The notes: a model not told the origin generated them from the letters alone. A stretch of DNA of 64,000 nucleotides from Polaromonas sp. (GCF_010365105.1 NZ_JAAFGZ010000007.1:124001-188000); one strand, 5' to 3'; positions 26,698 through 38,884 are shown, counted from the stretch's first letter. Made by a program: numbers and translations.

Positions 26698-28437
26698 ATG
26701 GTCGAGCACCCGGCTGCGGCCAGCGCCACGCGCCATCAGCAACGCATAGACGACCTCTGCGCCGCGACCATCCGCGCGCTAAGCGGCCAAGCCGGGCTGC
26801 ATTTCCGTGGTCGCAGACTTTTCAGAAACGACAAGGCGCTGCCACCGTTTGCGCCGCACCTCAGCCCCAAACCCGAGGTGGACGACTTCTCCTCGTTTCG
26901 CGGTGCCGCCGACGCCATGGCCCTGCGTCTGCAGTTCTCCGATGCAAAACTGCACAAGCGTCTGCGCCCGACATATCCGATGGAGCGCATGCTGTTCGAG
27001 ATGCTCGAGCAATTCCGGGTGGAAGCGCTGGCACCCACTGACATGCCCGGCATGGCGCACAACCTGCGCCACCGCTTCGAGGCCTGGTCCATGGCGTTTT
27101 ACAACAGTGGTCTGACTGAAACATCCAAAGGCATCCTGCTCTATACGGTGGCGCAGATCACCCGCTCGCGCGTGACCGCCCAACCGGTGGTCGAAGCCAC
27201 CGAAGACGCGATCGAAGCCACCCGCATGTCCATCGTGCGCAGCCTGGGCCATGACCTGGCCGGTTTGCGCCGTCAACGCTTCGATCAGGCAGCCTATGCC
27301 GAACACGCCCTTTCGATGGCTTCGCTGGTGGCTGGCATGCTGGCCGCTTACGACCTGCAAGGCATCGGCGGCGAGAATGACATCGATACCGAGCCCGATG
27401 ACAAGCCATTGGACTTCAACCTCTGGATGGATTTCGACAGCGAAGGTGAAGAAGAAGGCTTCACCACCGCCAGCAGCGGCAACAGCCGGTCCCTGGCCGA
27501 ATCGGGTGGCGTGTACCGCGTATTCACCGATGAATTTGACACCGAAGTCGATGCCGCCACCCTGGTGCGCGCTGCAGTGCTGGAGGAATACCGGGAACGG
27601 CTTGACCAGTGCATCGAGCAACAGGGCCTGTCGGTGGCGCGCCTGGCCCGTGAGCTCAATGCCGTGCTCGCCACGCCGGTGCGCGACGGCTGGATCGGTG
27701 GGCAAGAAGAAGGCTACATCGATGGCCGTCAGCTCAGTCAGCTCATCACGTCACCCGCCGAACGCCGCCTGTTTCGCATCGAACAACATGCACCGGTTGC
27801 GGACAGCGCCGTGAGCTTTCTGATTGATTGCTCGGGCTCCATGCGCGAGCACATTGAATCTGTTGCCGTGCTGGTCGATGTCATGGCCCGTGCGCTGGAC
27901 CAGATCGGCGTGACCACCGAAGTGCTGGGCTTCACCACCAATGCCTGGAATGGCGGTCGCGCCCAGAAAGCCTGGATGCGCGCTGGCCGCCCGCCCCATC
28001 CCGGGCGTCTCAATGAAGCGGCACACCTGATCTTCAAGGACAGCGATACGCCCTGGCGGCGTGCGCGACCGGCGATGGGCGCTTTGCTCAAAAGCGATCT
28101 TTTCCGCGAAGGAGTGGACGGCGAAGCGGTGGCCTGGGCTGCGCAGCGACTGGTTCAAAGGCACGATGGGCGACGCCTGTTGATGGTGATTTCCGACGGC
28201 AGCCCCACCGATGGCGCAACCACTCTGGCCAACGACGCCCACTATCTGGACCATCACCTGTGCAACGTGGTGGCCCAGCTAGAGGCACAAGGCCAGGTGG
28301 AAATTTACGGCATCGGCGTCGGGCTGGACCTGAGCCCCTATTACCGGAACAATCGGGCCCTGGACTTGTCCAATTCGGTCACCAACACCGTTTTAAGGGA
28401 AATTGTGGCCATGACCGCAGCGGGACCACGGCGCTGA
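26698..28437 (+). CDS. CobT-like von Willebrand factor A protein, partner of the CobS-like ATPase
   Basis: The protein has 579 residues. The N-terminal half resembles CobT: HFRGRRLFRNDKALPPFAPHL, ADAMALRLQFSDAKLHKRL and the helix FEMLEQFRVEAL. The central linker is acidic (DIDTEPDDKPLDFNLWMDFD and EGEEEG). The C-terminal VWA domain has the MIDAS motif D-C-S-G-S (377-381), with DGSPTDGAT later and R-R-L-L-M-V-I-S-D before it. The start at 26698 lies 4 bp after the CobS-like stop and lacks a clear ribosome site, which suggests coupled translation. It converges with a MocR gene. It is the metal-binding, substrate-recruiting partner of the ATPase by analogy; its target is unknown. Confidence 0.88.
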   Translation: MVEHPAAASATRHQQRIDDLCAATIRALSGQAGLHFRGRRLFRNDKALPPFAPHLSPKPEVDDFSSFRGAADAMALRLQFSDAKLHKRLRPTYPMERMLFEMLEQFRVEALAPTDMPGMAHNLRHRFEAWSMAFYNSGLTETSKGILLYTVAQITRSRVTAQPVVEATEDAIEATRMSIVRSLGHDLAGLRRQRFDQAAYAEHALSMASLVAGMLAAYDLQGIGGENDIDTEPDDKPLDFNLWMDFDSEGEEEGFTTASSGNSRSLAESGGVYRVFTDEFDTEVDAATLVRAAVLEEYRERLDQCIEQQGLSVARLARELNAVLATPVRDGWIGGQEEGYIDGRQLSQLITSPAERRLFRIEQHAPVADSAVSFLIDCSGSMREHIESVAVLVDVMARALDQIGVTTEVLGFTTNAWNGGRAQKAWMRAGRPPHPGRLNEAAHLIFKDSDTPWRRARPAMGALLKSDLFREGVDGEAVAWAAQRLVQRHDGRRLLMVISDGSPTDGATTLANDAHYLDHHLCNVVAQLEAQGQVEIYGIGVGLDLSPYYRNNRALDLSNSVTNTVLREIVAMTAAGPRR

Positions 28438-28455
28438 GGGCACCAGTCCCAAGCG

Positions 28456-31402
<2,947 letters not shown>

Positions 31403-31403
31403 C

Positions 31404-32663
31404 ATGAACACTGCCAACACCCCCACCCTCGCAGCTGACGGCCTCTGGTTCGGCAAAGACCTGAGTCAGTCCGAGCCCATCCCTGAAGCGGCCATTGAAC
31501 AGGCGGTAGCGCTCATGCGCAGCGGCCGACTGCATCGCTACGGCGAACAAGGCGCTGGCACGCCCGAGCCCTCGTTGCTGGAGCAGGAATATGCTGCCTA
31601 TGTGGGCAGCAAATACTGTGTGGCAGTGAACTCTTGCGGTGCCGCCATGTTTCTCGCACTCAAGGCGCTCGGCGTGAAACCGGGCGACAAAGTGCTGACC
31701 AGCAGCTTCACGCTGGCCCCCGTGCCAGGCGCCATCGCCCACGCGTGTGCATCAGCGGTTTTGGTCGAGACGCGGGATGACTACACCACCGACCTGCCGG
31801 ACCTGGAGCGCAAGGCGGCCACCATCGGCGCCAAGGTCTTTCTGCTTTCGCACATGCGGGGTCACATCACCGATGTGCGCGCGGTGCGCGAGATCTGCGA
31901 ACGCTATGACATCGCGCTGGTCGAGGACTGTGCCCACACCATGGGTGCCCGATGGGACGGTCAACACACCGGGACCTTTGGCCATATCGGTTGCTACAGC
32001 ACCCAGACCTACAAACACATCAATTCCGGCGAAGGCGGTCTGCTGGTTACGGACGACGACGACATCGCCGCCCAGGCCATCCTGATGTCGGGCTGCTACA
32101 TGATGTACGACCAGCACATTCTTCGTCCAGGGCCCGAGGTGTTCGAGCGCTGGCGCTACGTCACACCCAACTTCAGCATGCGCATGTCGAATGTGGCGGC
32201 CGCGTTGCTTCGTCCGCAACTGGCGCTGCTGCCCGAGCGCGGCGAGCGCTGGCGGCGCATCTACGACAACTTGGCCCAGGCGTTCGCCAGCGTGCCCCAT
32301 GTCTCACTGCCGGTGCGCGATGGGCGCGAAGACTTTGTGCCCAGCTCGATCCAATTCTCGCTGGACTTGTCGCCACCACAGATTGAACACTTTCTGATCG
32401 AGTGCGAAACCCGAGGCCTGTACATCAAGTGGTTTGGCTTGCGCGTGCCCACCGCATTTACCAGCCATTTCGAACACTGGCACTACCTGCCGGAGCAAGC
32501 GCCGATGCCGAAGTCCCGGGGCATTCTGCGCCAACTGCTCGACCTGCGAACGCCGCTGTCGTTGACCCCGGAGGACTGCCAGTTGATCGGGCAAATCGTA
32601 CAAAGGGCCGCCACCACCGCAGCCGCCCAACCGCCCGGTGAACTTCCGAAAGACAAGTCATGA
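31404..32663 (+). CDS. DegT/DnrJ/EryC1-type PLP aminotransferase
   Basis: Fold type I aminotransferase with 419 residues. Family features are LHRYGEQGAGTPEPSLLEQEYAAYVG, NSCGAAMFLALKALGVKPGD and VEDCAHTMGARWDGQHTGTFG. The PLP Lys is in CYSTQTYKHINSGEGGLLVT, and the end has FNVMR-like sequence in TPNFSMRMSN. This family usually acts on sugar or small keto substrates. Here the gene starts 1 bp after the HpsN-like stop and its own stop overlaps the next start by 4 bp, so the three proteins are made together. I infer amino transfer to a sulfonated keto acid (for example sulfopyruvate to cysteate), which is untested. Confidence 0.88.
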   Translation: MNTANTPTLAADGLWFGKDLSQSEPIPEAAIEQAVALMRSGRLHRYGEQGAGTPEPSLLEQEYAAYVGSKYCVAVNSCGAAMFLALKALGVKPGDKVLTSSFTLAPVPGAIAHACASAVLVETRDDYTTDLPDLERKAATIGAKVFLLSHMRGHITDVRAVREICERYDIALVEDCAHTMGARWDGQHTGTFGHIGCYSTQTYKHINSGEGGLLVTDDDDIAAQAILMSGCYMMYDQHILRPGPEVFERWRYVTPNFSMRMSNVAAALLRPQLALLPERGERWRRIYDNLAQAFASVPHVSLPVRDGREDFVPSSIQFSLDLSPPQIEHFLIECETRGLYIKWFGLRVPTAFTSHFEHWHYLPEQAPMPKSRGILRQLLDLRTPLSLTPEDCQLIGQIVQRAATTAAAQPPGELPKDKS

Positions 32664-34180
32664 ATCCATCTCAACATTCAAGCGTTCCGCCGGAACAAAC
32701 GCTGGACCCCGGTGACTGGAATGCCTTTCGCGCTCAGGCCCACCGCTTGCTCGACGCTGCCGTTGACCGCATGGAAGGCTACCGCGAAGGGCCAGTCTGG
32801 ACGCCGCTGCCGCTCGGGCTCCAGGCCGACTACCAAGTGCCATTGCGCAGCAAAGGCATGGGGCCAGAAGCCATTGAAAGACACTTAACGGCATTGCTGC
32901 CCTACGGCGTGGGCAATACCCACCCACGCTTTTTTGGCTGGGTTCATGGCTCAGGCACACCCGGCAATCTGCTGGCGGACATCACCGCAGCCACGATGAA
33001 TGCCAACCTCGGTGGCCGCGACCACGGCGCAATGTATGTGGAAAAGCAGGTGGTGAACTGGTGCCGAGAGATTTTTCAGTTCCCGGAAACGTCCAGCGGC
33101 CTGATTGTCAGCGGCACCTCGATTGCCACCATCGTCGCATTGAAAACGGCGCGCGATCGCTGCTTTGACTTCAGCAGCCGCAAAACCGGGCTGCAAAAAA
33201 CCGCACTGGGCCAGCTGGTGGGATACACCTCGGCACAAACCCATTCTTGCGTTGCCCGCGCCTTTGACATTCTGGGTCTGGGCTCAGACGCATTGCGCAA
33301 AATTGCGGTCAATGAGCACTTCGAAATCGACACTTACGCACTGCAAACGGCGATCACAGAAGATCGCGCTGCAGGTTTCACGCCCTTTGTCATCGTGGGT
33401 ACCGCTGGCGCCGTGAATGTAGGCGCCATCGACGACCTGGAGACACTGGCAGATATCGCGCAGGCCGAAAAATTGTGGCTGCACATCGACGGTGCGTTTG
33501 GTGCACTGGGCGTGTTGTGCGAACAGCTTCGCCCCCGGTTGACAGGCATCAAACGGGCCGATTCACTGGCTTTTGATTTTCACAAGTGGCTTCATGTCAA
33601 TTACGACGCGGGCTTCATCCTGATGCGCTCCGAAGAGCTGCATCGCCGTACATTTTCCGAGCGGCCCGAATACCTGAAAGGCGCTGAGCGGGGTCTGGCG
33701 GCGGGCAATCCCTGGCCTGTGGAGTACGGTCCGGAGCTTTCCCGCGGATTCCGGGCACTCAAGGTATGGACGCAGCTGGCTGAACATGGCACCGACAAAC
33801 TGGGCGCCCTGATCGCACAAAACTGTGCACAGGCGGCCTACCTGAAAACCCTGGTCGATGACCATCCCCACATGGACATGGTGGCGCCCGTGGCCATGAA
33901 CATCTGTTGTCTGCGCTATCGGGCCCCGGGACAAGATGAGCTGGAGGTGGATCGCCTCAACGACGAGATCGTGGTGCAGTTGCAGGTTCAGGGGCTGGCC
34001 GCGCCCTCCACCACCCTGGTGAATGGCCGGAACGCCATTCGGGTGAACATCACAAACCACCGCACCACGCGTGCCGACATGGACATGCTCATCCTCGAAA
34101 TCGATCGCATTGGCCAAGAACTCATGATCGCGACCAATTGGATAAAAAACAATCCAAAGAGCCTCGCAGATAAACACTGA
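32660..34180 (+). CDS. Group II PLP-dependent decarboxylase (cysteate/aromatic amino acid decarboxylase family)
   Basis: The protein has 506 residues. Group II features are NTHPRFFGWVHGSGTPGNLLAD, GLIVSGTSIATIVALKTAR and TSAQTHSCVARAFDILGLG. WLHIDGAFGA has the PLP-ring Asp, and the Schiff-base Lys is in AFDFHKWLHVNYD. The family includes cysteine sulfinate/cysteate, glutamate and aromatic decarboxylases. In this operon cysteate decarboxylation to taurine would link the upstream aminotransferase to the TauY-like oxidoreductase and Xsc; this is inference. The start overlaps the aminotransferase stop by 4 bp (ATGA). Degraded sequence follows it. Confidence 0.88.
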   Translation: MNPSQHSSVPPEQTLDPGDWNAFRAQAHRLLDAAVDRMEGYREGPVWTPLPLGLQADYQVPLRSKGMGPEAIERHLTALLPYGVGNTHPRFFGWVHGSGTPGNLLADITAATMNANLGGRDHGAMYVEKQVVNWCREIFQFPETSSGLIVSGTSIATIVALKTARDRCFDFSSRKTGLQKTALGQLVGYTSAQTHSCVARAFDILGLGSDALRKIAVNEHFEIDTYALQTAITEDRAAGFTPFVIVGTAGAVNVGAIDDLETLADIAQAEKLWLHIDGAFGALGVLCEQLRPRLTGIKRADSLAFDFHKWLHVNYDAGFILMRSEELHRRTFSERPEYLKGAERGLAAGNPWPVEYGPELSRGFRALKVWTQLAEHGTDKLGALIAQNCAQAAYLKTLVDDHPHMDMVAPVAMNICCLRYRAPGQDELEVDRLNDEIVVQLQVQGLAAPSTTLVNGRNAIRVNITNHRTTRADMDMLILEIDRIGQELMIATNWIKNNPKSLADKH

Positions 34181-34291
34181 TATTGGTACACTTCGTTCCA
34201 TTATTTAAAATTTAGACTTGCAGAATGCAAGAAAATAACAACAATCGGAACAATAAGCTCCACGTGGACAAGCTGAGTGGCGTCTTGAACA

Positions 34292-34440
34292 ATCGATTTC
34301 ATCCTGGTCGAAGCGGGCTACGCCAGAACGGTTATGGCAGAACGTCTGAGCAAAGATCTGTCGGTAAAGATGCTGCTGCTCGGAGTCGATCCCGATACCG
34401 CTCGTTCTGGAGCCACCTGCCGATCAGGTGCGGCAAGACC
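34292..34440 (+). pseudogene. Remnant of a GMC-type FAD oxidoreductase N-terminus
   Basis: From 34295 the frame reads DFILVEAGYARTVMAERLSK, which strongly recalls the GMC/choline dehydrogenase start (DFIIVGAGSAGCVLANRLSE...VLLLEAG), with LLLGVDPDT following. The dinucleotide-binding glycines are partly lost (EAGYAR in place of GAGSAG) and no C-terminal part remains. It lies directly after the decarboxylase gene. Confidence 0.6.
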
Positions 34441-34503
34441 ATGGGGACTAAAAGATCAACTGATGCTACACACCGATCCCGACCCCAAAATGAACGGCCG
34501 CCA

Positions 34504-34822
34504 GCTGAACTGCTTGTGTGCATGGCGATCGTGATGGCGGCCGGCTATATTTTGGAAAAAATGCCGGTCAGCGTAACTTTCGAGCCCACCATGGCGCCGA
34601 TTGCGGTGGTCCACGGGGCGGACCCAGTGCACTTCCTGGTGATCTTTTTGGAAGGCTCAGCCATCAGCTTCATCACATCGCCGTTTGGACTGAACCTGTT
34701 CGTGGCCAAGGACGTCACCGGCATTCCGTTTGCCAAGCTGGTTTGCTTCGCCATGATGTACCTGGTCGGCCGGGTCATTGCCTGGTTGTTGATTGATTGC
34801 ATTGGTGCCCTGTTTCTTTCTG
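34504..34822 (+). pseudogene. Remnant of a TRAP transporter large permease (DctM) C-terminus
   Basis: In the frame from about 34504 a hydrophobic segment contains MAPIAVVHGADPVHFLVIF, then ITSPFGLNLFVAKDVTGIPF and an end helix (VIAWLLIDCIGALFL). This is the usual C-terminal order of DctM proteins (DPIHFG, TPPVGLNLF). The sequence upstream in this frame is Arg/Ser-rich and does not belong to the family, so only the last 100 residues survive. The intact dctM of this window lies at 37523-38863. Confidence 0.65.
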
Positions 34823-34868
34823 GGCCGGCTGTCCAACGTGGGCGACCAAACCGACCACAGCTATTGAA

Positions 34869-35657
34869 GTGAGCCCGCATGACTACTTGAACGGGTTGAC
34901 CGTTTTCGGCCTCATTGCATCGCTGGGCGCGGGCATAGTGCGTGGTTTTTCAGGGTTTGGCTTCTCAGCCCTCACGGTAGCGGGCATTTCGCTGTTCATG
35001 GCACCTGCTGAAGTGGTGCCTGCAGTGCTGGTGCTTGAGATTCTGGCCAGCATCAGCGTGTGGCGAGCCGCCGTGCGCGATCTCGACATGGCGTGGTTGA
35101 AGTCGCTTGTGATTGGCAACATTTTCCTGGTACCCATTGGCGTCTACCTGCTTGCCCATCTCGATCCAGTGCTGCTGCGCCTGATGGTTGGCTGCGCGCT
35201 GCTGCTCACTGCCACCGGTTTGCGCTGGCGCAGCACCCGCTCACTACACACCAACCGCCGCGTTCTGACGGTCGCTGGCGTCCTTTCCGGGTTACTTAAT
35301 GGCCTGGCAGCCAGTGGAGGGGTTGCCGCCGCGTTGCTGATGGCTGCCTGTCACGTTCCTGCCCTGGCCATGCGCGGCACGCTCATCACCTATGTCACCT
35401 TTGCATGCGGCTACACGCTGTTATGGGCCAGCGCGTTCTCGCAAGACAGTGGCACCGGCATCAACGTGTTCAGCGCCGAGACCGTGCGCTGGATACTGGT
35501 GCTTGCCCCCGGAATGTTGCTGGGCATGCGGCTCGGGCGGGCTGCTTTCGCCCGCAGCAATCCCGACGGTTTCCGGTTGCTGGTGCTTAACTTGCTGATT
35601 GTCATCTCAGGTCTGAGCGTGGCGCGTGCGCTGTTTGATTGGCTAGTCCCGCACTGA
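34869..35657 (+). CDS. TauE/SafE-family membrane protein, candidate sulfite exporter
   Basis: Permease of the TauE/SafE (DUF81) family with seven to eight helices, about 262 residues. Features are the first helix FGLIASLGAGIVRGFSGFGFSAL, with the family GFSGFG motif, then MAPAEVVPAVLVLEILAS and the second-half repeat VAGVLSGLLNGLAASGGVAAALL. The start is uncertain: GTG at 34869 gives the usual short N-terminus, TTG at 34887 is also possible, and an ATG at 34797 lies inside the TRAP remnant. Relatives in taurine and sulfoacetate clusters (TauZ/TauE) are thought to export sulfite or sulfoacetate. It is located between decayed genes and the second MocR gene. Confidence 0.82.
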   Translation: MSPHDYLNGLTVFGLIASLGAGIVRGFSGFGFSALTVAGISLFMAPAEVVPAVLVLEILASISVWRAAVRDLDMAWLKSLVIGNIFLVPIGVYLLAHLDPVLLRLMVGCALLLTATGLRWRSTRSLHTNRRVLTVAGVLSGLLNGLAASGGVAAALLMAACHVPALAMRGTLITYVTFACGYTLLWASAFSQDSGTGINVFSAETVRWILVLAPGMLLGMRLGRAAFARSNPDGFRLLVLNLLIVISGLSVARALFDWLVPH

Positions 35658-35969
35658 TCCAACTATTGGCCCCAACGACGCACTATTACGACACAGCCCA
35701 TGTTTAAACCGATTCTGGATTTCATCACGGTCAGTTGCCCGCGCAAGCAGGCGGGAATATCCGCAAATTGCAGTTCCATCTATTCTTGTCTTGCAGATCC
35801 AGCAGGCTGCACCCGCAAGCAGCCTTTATGCCGAAGCATGCCGGAAGGGAGACTTTGCATCTTGTCTTGAGCATCTCCCATGCATCAACAATCAACGGAC
35901 AGTCACCACCCTTGGAGCACAATTCGTTCTCTGGTTTCTTCGACTTACAACAGCTTCAGGATTTCTGCC
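35658..35969. other. 312-bp gap upstream of the second MocR gene
   Basis: No gene is supported. It holds a small hairpin CCCGC/GGCGG-type at 35738-35755 and one match to a TauR-like half-site (CTGGATTTCA at 35715-35724, two differences from CTGGACYTAA), both weak. The MocR promoter should lie in the last 100 bp. Open frames here overlap the MocR N-terminus only. Confidence 0.4.
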
Positions 35970-37490
35970 ATGGCCCAACCCCTCCAAGGCGCGATGTGGA
36001 AACAACTGCTGCAACGCAGCGCGCGCGAAAACCTTACGCTGCAAGGTCAGATCCGGGAGATGCTGGTTTCGGCGATTCTTGACGGACAACTCAAACCAGG
36101 CACCCCAGTACCCTCCAGCCGCGAGCTGGCCACCGAATTGGGCGTGGGGCGGATTACCGTCGTACTGACCTATCAGCAACTCGTGGACGACGGCTACCTG
36201 GTATCTCGCGAACGCAAAGGCCACTTCGTATGCTCAGCCTTGCTGGGTGAGCGCATGCAGGCCCGCATCCCGGCTGACAGTGAGCGGCAGGCCCCCTCCA
36301 TCGCCTGGACACAGCGCCTGCACCAGCGCCCCAGCGCGCAGCGCAGCATTGTCAAACCTGCGAACTGGCAGAAGAGCCCCTACCCGTTTCTTTATGGCCA
36401 GTTTGACGAATCCCTGTTTCCCACCGCTGCCTGGCGCGAGTGCTGCCACAAAGCTCTGAGCGTGCTCGACATACGCGACTGGGCGCCCGATCAGATCACC
36501 CGCGACGATGACTCTCTGGTGGAGCAGATATGCACCCGCGTGCTGCCCCGGCGTGGCGTATGGGCCACTGCAGACCAGCTGATGATCACGGTGGGCGCGC
36601 AACATGCGCTCTACATGGTGGCTGACCTGCTGATGCGCGAACGTACCCGGGTAGGAATCGAAGATCCCTGCTACCCCGATGCGCGCAATATCTTCACACG
36701 CCGCACCGCGAAGATCGTCCCTCTGCCTGTGGACGACAACGGCCTGATCGTGGACGACAGACTGCGTGAACTCGACTACCTCTACACCACACCCAGCCAC
36801 CAGTGCCCGACCGGCGTGACCATGCCCCTGCACCGGCGCAAAGAACTGCTGCGTCTGGCCGATGCTTCCGACCTGGTCATTATTGAAGACGATTTTGAAA
36901 GCGAAAACAACTTCGCAGGCAATCCGATTCCAGCGCTCAAGAGCCTGGACCGCAACGAGCGCGTGATCTACATCGGCAGCCTTTCCAAAAGCTTGGCGCC
37001 AGGACTGCGCATCGGCTACATTGTGGCCGCACCCGAGCTGATCAGCGAACTCCGCGCGCTGCGACGCCTCATGATCCGTCACCCTTCATCTTTCCTCCAG
37101 CGCAGCCTCTCACTGTTCATTTCGCTGGGCTACAACGATGCCCACCTCAAGCGCCTGGCGCAAGCGCAAAAGGAGCGCGGAGCGCTGATGCTTGACGCCT
37201 TGGCGCGCCATACGCCTCAATGCGCGGTGACACCCTTTGATGGCGGCGGCTCGTGCTGGGTGCAACTTCCCGACAACGTGCCGGCTACCGAGCTGGCCGA
37301 ACGTGCTGCCAAGCAGGGAGTTCTGATTGAGCCGGGTGATGTGTTTTTTCAAGCCTTGCAACCCGCAGGCAACTTTGTCAGGCTGGGTTTTCAGTCGATC
37401 AATGCGCGTGTGATCGACGAAGGCATCTCCACCCTGGCCGCAGTGATCGCCGCCCTGCAAAAACGCCGTCAGCCGACATTGATCGGCTGA
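35970..37490 (+). CDS. MocR/TauR-type regulator, copy 2
   Basis: The protein has 506 residues. The GntR winged helix is LTLQGQIREMLVSAILDGQLKPG ... PSSRELATELGVGRITVVLTYQ. The aminotransferase-fold effector domain has the PLP Lys in IYIGSLSKSLAPGLRIGYIV. The start MAQPLQGAMW was preferred over an ATG 90 bp upstream because it has AGGA at suitable distance and leaves the winged helix near residue 25. It converges with the TRAP operon. Its last codons form the stem of the terminator for that operon. Together with copy 1 it is the best candidate for sensing taurine or a related amino-sulfonate through PLP, as TauR is thought to do. Confidence 0.92.
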   Translation: MAQPLQGAMWKQLLQRSARENLTLQGQIREMLVSAILDGQLKPGTPVPSSRELATELGVGRITVVLTYQQLVDDGYLVSRERKGHFVCSALLGERMQARIPADSERQAPSIAWTQRLHQRPSAQRSIVKPANWQKSPYPFLYGQFDESLFPTAAWRECCHKALSVLDIRDWAPDQITRDDDSLVEQICTRVLPRRGVWATADQLMITVGAQHALYMVADLLMRERTRVGIEDPCYPDARNIFTRRTAKIVPLPVDDNGLIVDDRLRELDYLYTTPSHQCPTGVTMPLHRRKELLRLADASDLVIIEDDFESENNFAGNPIPALKSLDRNERVIYIGSLSKSLAPGLRIGYIVAAPELISELRALRRLMIRHPSSFLQRSLSLFISLGYNDAHLKRLAQAQKERGALMLDALARHTPQCAVTPFDGGGSCWVQLPDNVPATELAERAAKQGVLIEPGDVFFQALQPAGNFVRLGFQSINARVIDEGISTLAAVIAALQKRRQPTLIG

Positions 37491-37495
37491 CGGCG
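37459..37495 (-). terminator. Terminator of the TRAP operon embedded in the MocR 3' end
   Basis: On the minus strand a perfect 13-bp stem (CGCCGTCAGCCGA/TCGGCTGACGGCG, arms 37464-37476 and 37483-37495, loop of 6) runs into TTTTT (37459-37463). It stands 28 bp beyond the dctM stop. On the plus strand the same bases encode the last residues and stop of the MocR protein. Confidence 0.85.
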
Positions 37496-37522
37496 CTATG
37501 CGGTGACTCAAACTGCCGGGGA

Positions 37523-38863
37523 TCAATAACCCATCAGCGAGGGCAGCCAGAGCGATATCTGCGGCACATAGGCAATGATGAACGTCGCAATGGTGGTCAC
37601 GAACACGAAGGGCAGCACCTTCACGATGATCTTTTCCACCGACTCCCCGCCAATGCCCGAGGCCACGAACAGGTTCTCGCCCAGCGGCGGTGTCATGAAG
37701 CCGATCGACAGTGTGCAGATCACGACAATACCCACATGGGTCGGGTCGGCGCCGGTCATGTACATGACCGGCAGCAGCACCGGCACCAGAATCAGGATGG
37801 CCGCCAGCGTTTCCATGAACATGCCCACAAACAGCAGGAACACAATGACCAGCGCCCAGATGATGTAGGGGTTGGTTGTCAAGTTGAGCATCGCCTCGGC
37901 AATATCGCTGGGAATACGCTGCTCCACCAGCAATCGCCCGAACGCCGTGGCGGTGAACAAGATCAGCAACACGCGCCCGGTGATCCAGGTGGTGGTGCGC
38001 AGCGCCACCTTGATTGCGAGCCAGCGCATCTCGCGATGCACGAACCAGCCGACGAACAGCGTGTAGAAGATCGCAACGATGGCGGACTCGGTGGGCGTGA
38101 AGATACCTGCGTAAATACCACCCAGAATGATCACTGGCGCCAGGATGGACCAGACACCCCGTTTGAGCGCAGCGAGCAGCTCGCCACCCGACCAGTTTTC
38201 GGACAGGCCGCGGTAACCGCTCTTCTTCGAGATGAAGTAGTTCATCATCAGCAGGCTGCCCGCCATCAACAGGCCAGGCATCACACCTGCGACGAACAGC
38301 TTGGGGATGGACAGCGAAGCGAAGGTGCCAAACTTGGCTACCGCTTCGGGCGGCGGCGCCATGCCGAGTGCAGCGATACCGAAGATCACCATCGGAATCG
38401 AAGGCGGAATGATGATACCCAGGCCGCCTGAAGCGGCCGTTATCGCTGATGCGTAGGCGCGGTCGTAGTTGCGCTTGGTCATGGCCGGAATCATCAACAT
38501 GCCTACCGCTGCGGTAGTCGCCGGGCCCGAGCCCGAAATCGCCCCGAAGAACAGACAGGCCAGGACCGTGGCCACGCCCAGGCCACCGGTGATGGGACCC
38601 GCCATGGTTTCGGCGATGTCGACCAGGCGACGGGAGATACCGGCGGCTTCCATCAACGCGCCAGCCAGCACGAAAGCGGGCAAAGCCATCAGCGGAAAGC
38701 TGCCGACCGAGTTGAACGCGATCTGCACCAGGGCGATCGGGTCTTTGTCAAGCACCATGTAGGCAGCCATGGCCGCGCCACCCAGCGCCACCGTGATCGG
38801 GGCCCCCAGCAGCAGGAGCAGCATGAAGCCGCCAAACAGAATCTCGGGCAGGTACATTTCCAT
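37523..38863 (-). CDS. dctM: TRAP transporter large permease (DctM/TauM-like)
   Basis: Large membrane subunit of a tripartite ATP-independent importer driven by an ion gradient. The protein has 446 residues with about 12 helices. Family features are LPAFVLAGALMEAAGISRRLVD, FGAISGSGPATTAAVGMLMIPAM, IIPPSIPMVIFG and FTPTESAIVAIFYTLFVG, with TPPLGENLFVASGIGG near the end. In taurine degraders TauKLM is a TRAP system. Here the genes lie with a TauX-like protein and opposite a TauY-like oxidoreductase, so taurine or another small sulfonate is the likely cargo. It is the last gene of a four-gene unit and is followed by a strong terminator. Confidence 0.93.
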   Translation of the reverse strand: MEMYLPEILFGGFMLLLLLGAPITVALGGAAMAAYMVLDKDPIALVQIAFNSVGSFPLMALPAFVLAGALMEAAGISRRLVDIAETMAGPITGGLGVATVLACLFFGAISGSGPATTAAVGMLMIPAMTKRNYDRAYASAITAASGGLGIIIPPSIPMVIFGIAALGMAPPPEAVAKFGTFASLSIPKLFVAGVMPGLLMAGSLLMMNYFISKKSGYRGLSENWSGGELLAALKRGVWSILAPVIILGGIYAGIFTPTESAIVAIFYTLFVGWFVHREMRWLAIKVALRTTTWITGRVLLILFTATAFGRLLVEQRIPSDIAEAMLNLTTNPYIIWALVIVFLLFVGMFMETLAAILILVPVLLPVMYMTGADPTHVGIVVICTLSIGFMTPPLGENLFVASGIGGESVEKIIVKVLPFVFVTTIATFIIAYVPQISLWLPSLMGY

Positions 38864-38884
38864 GGTGTTGTCTCCAGTGCGCGT

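Noticed and set aside
25722-28437. Vitamin B12 biosynthesis locus
   Set aside because: CobS- and CobT-like proteins are present but CobN and all corrin enzymes are absent from the window.
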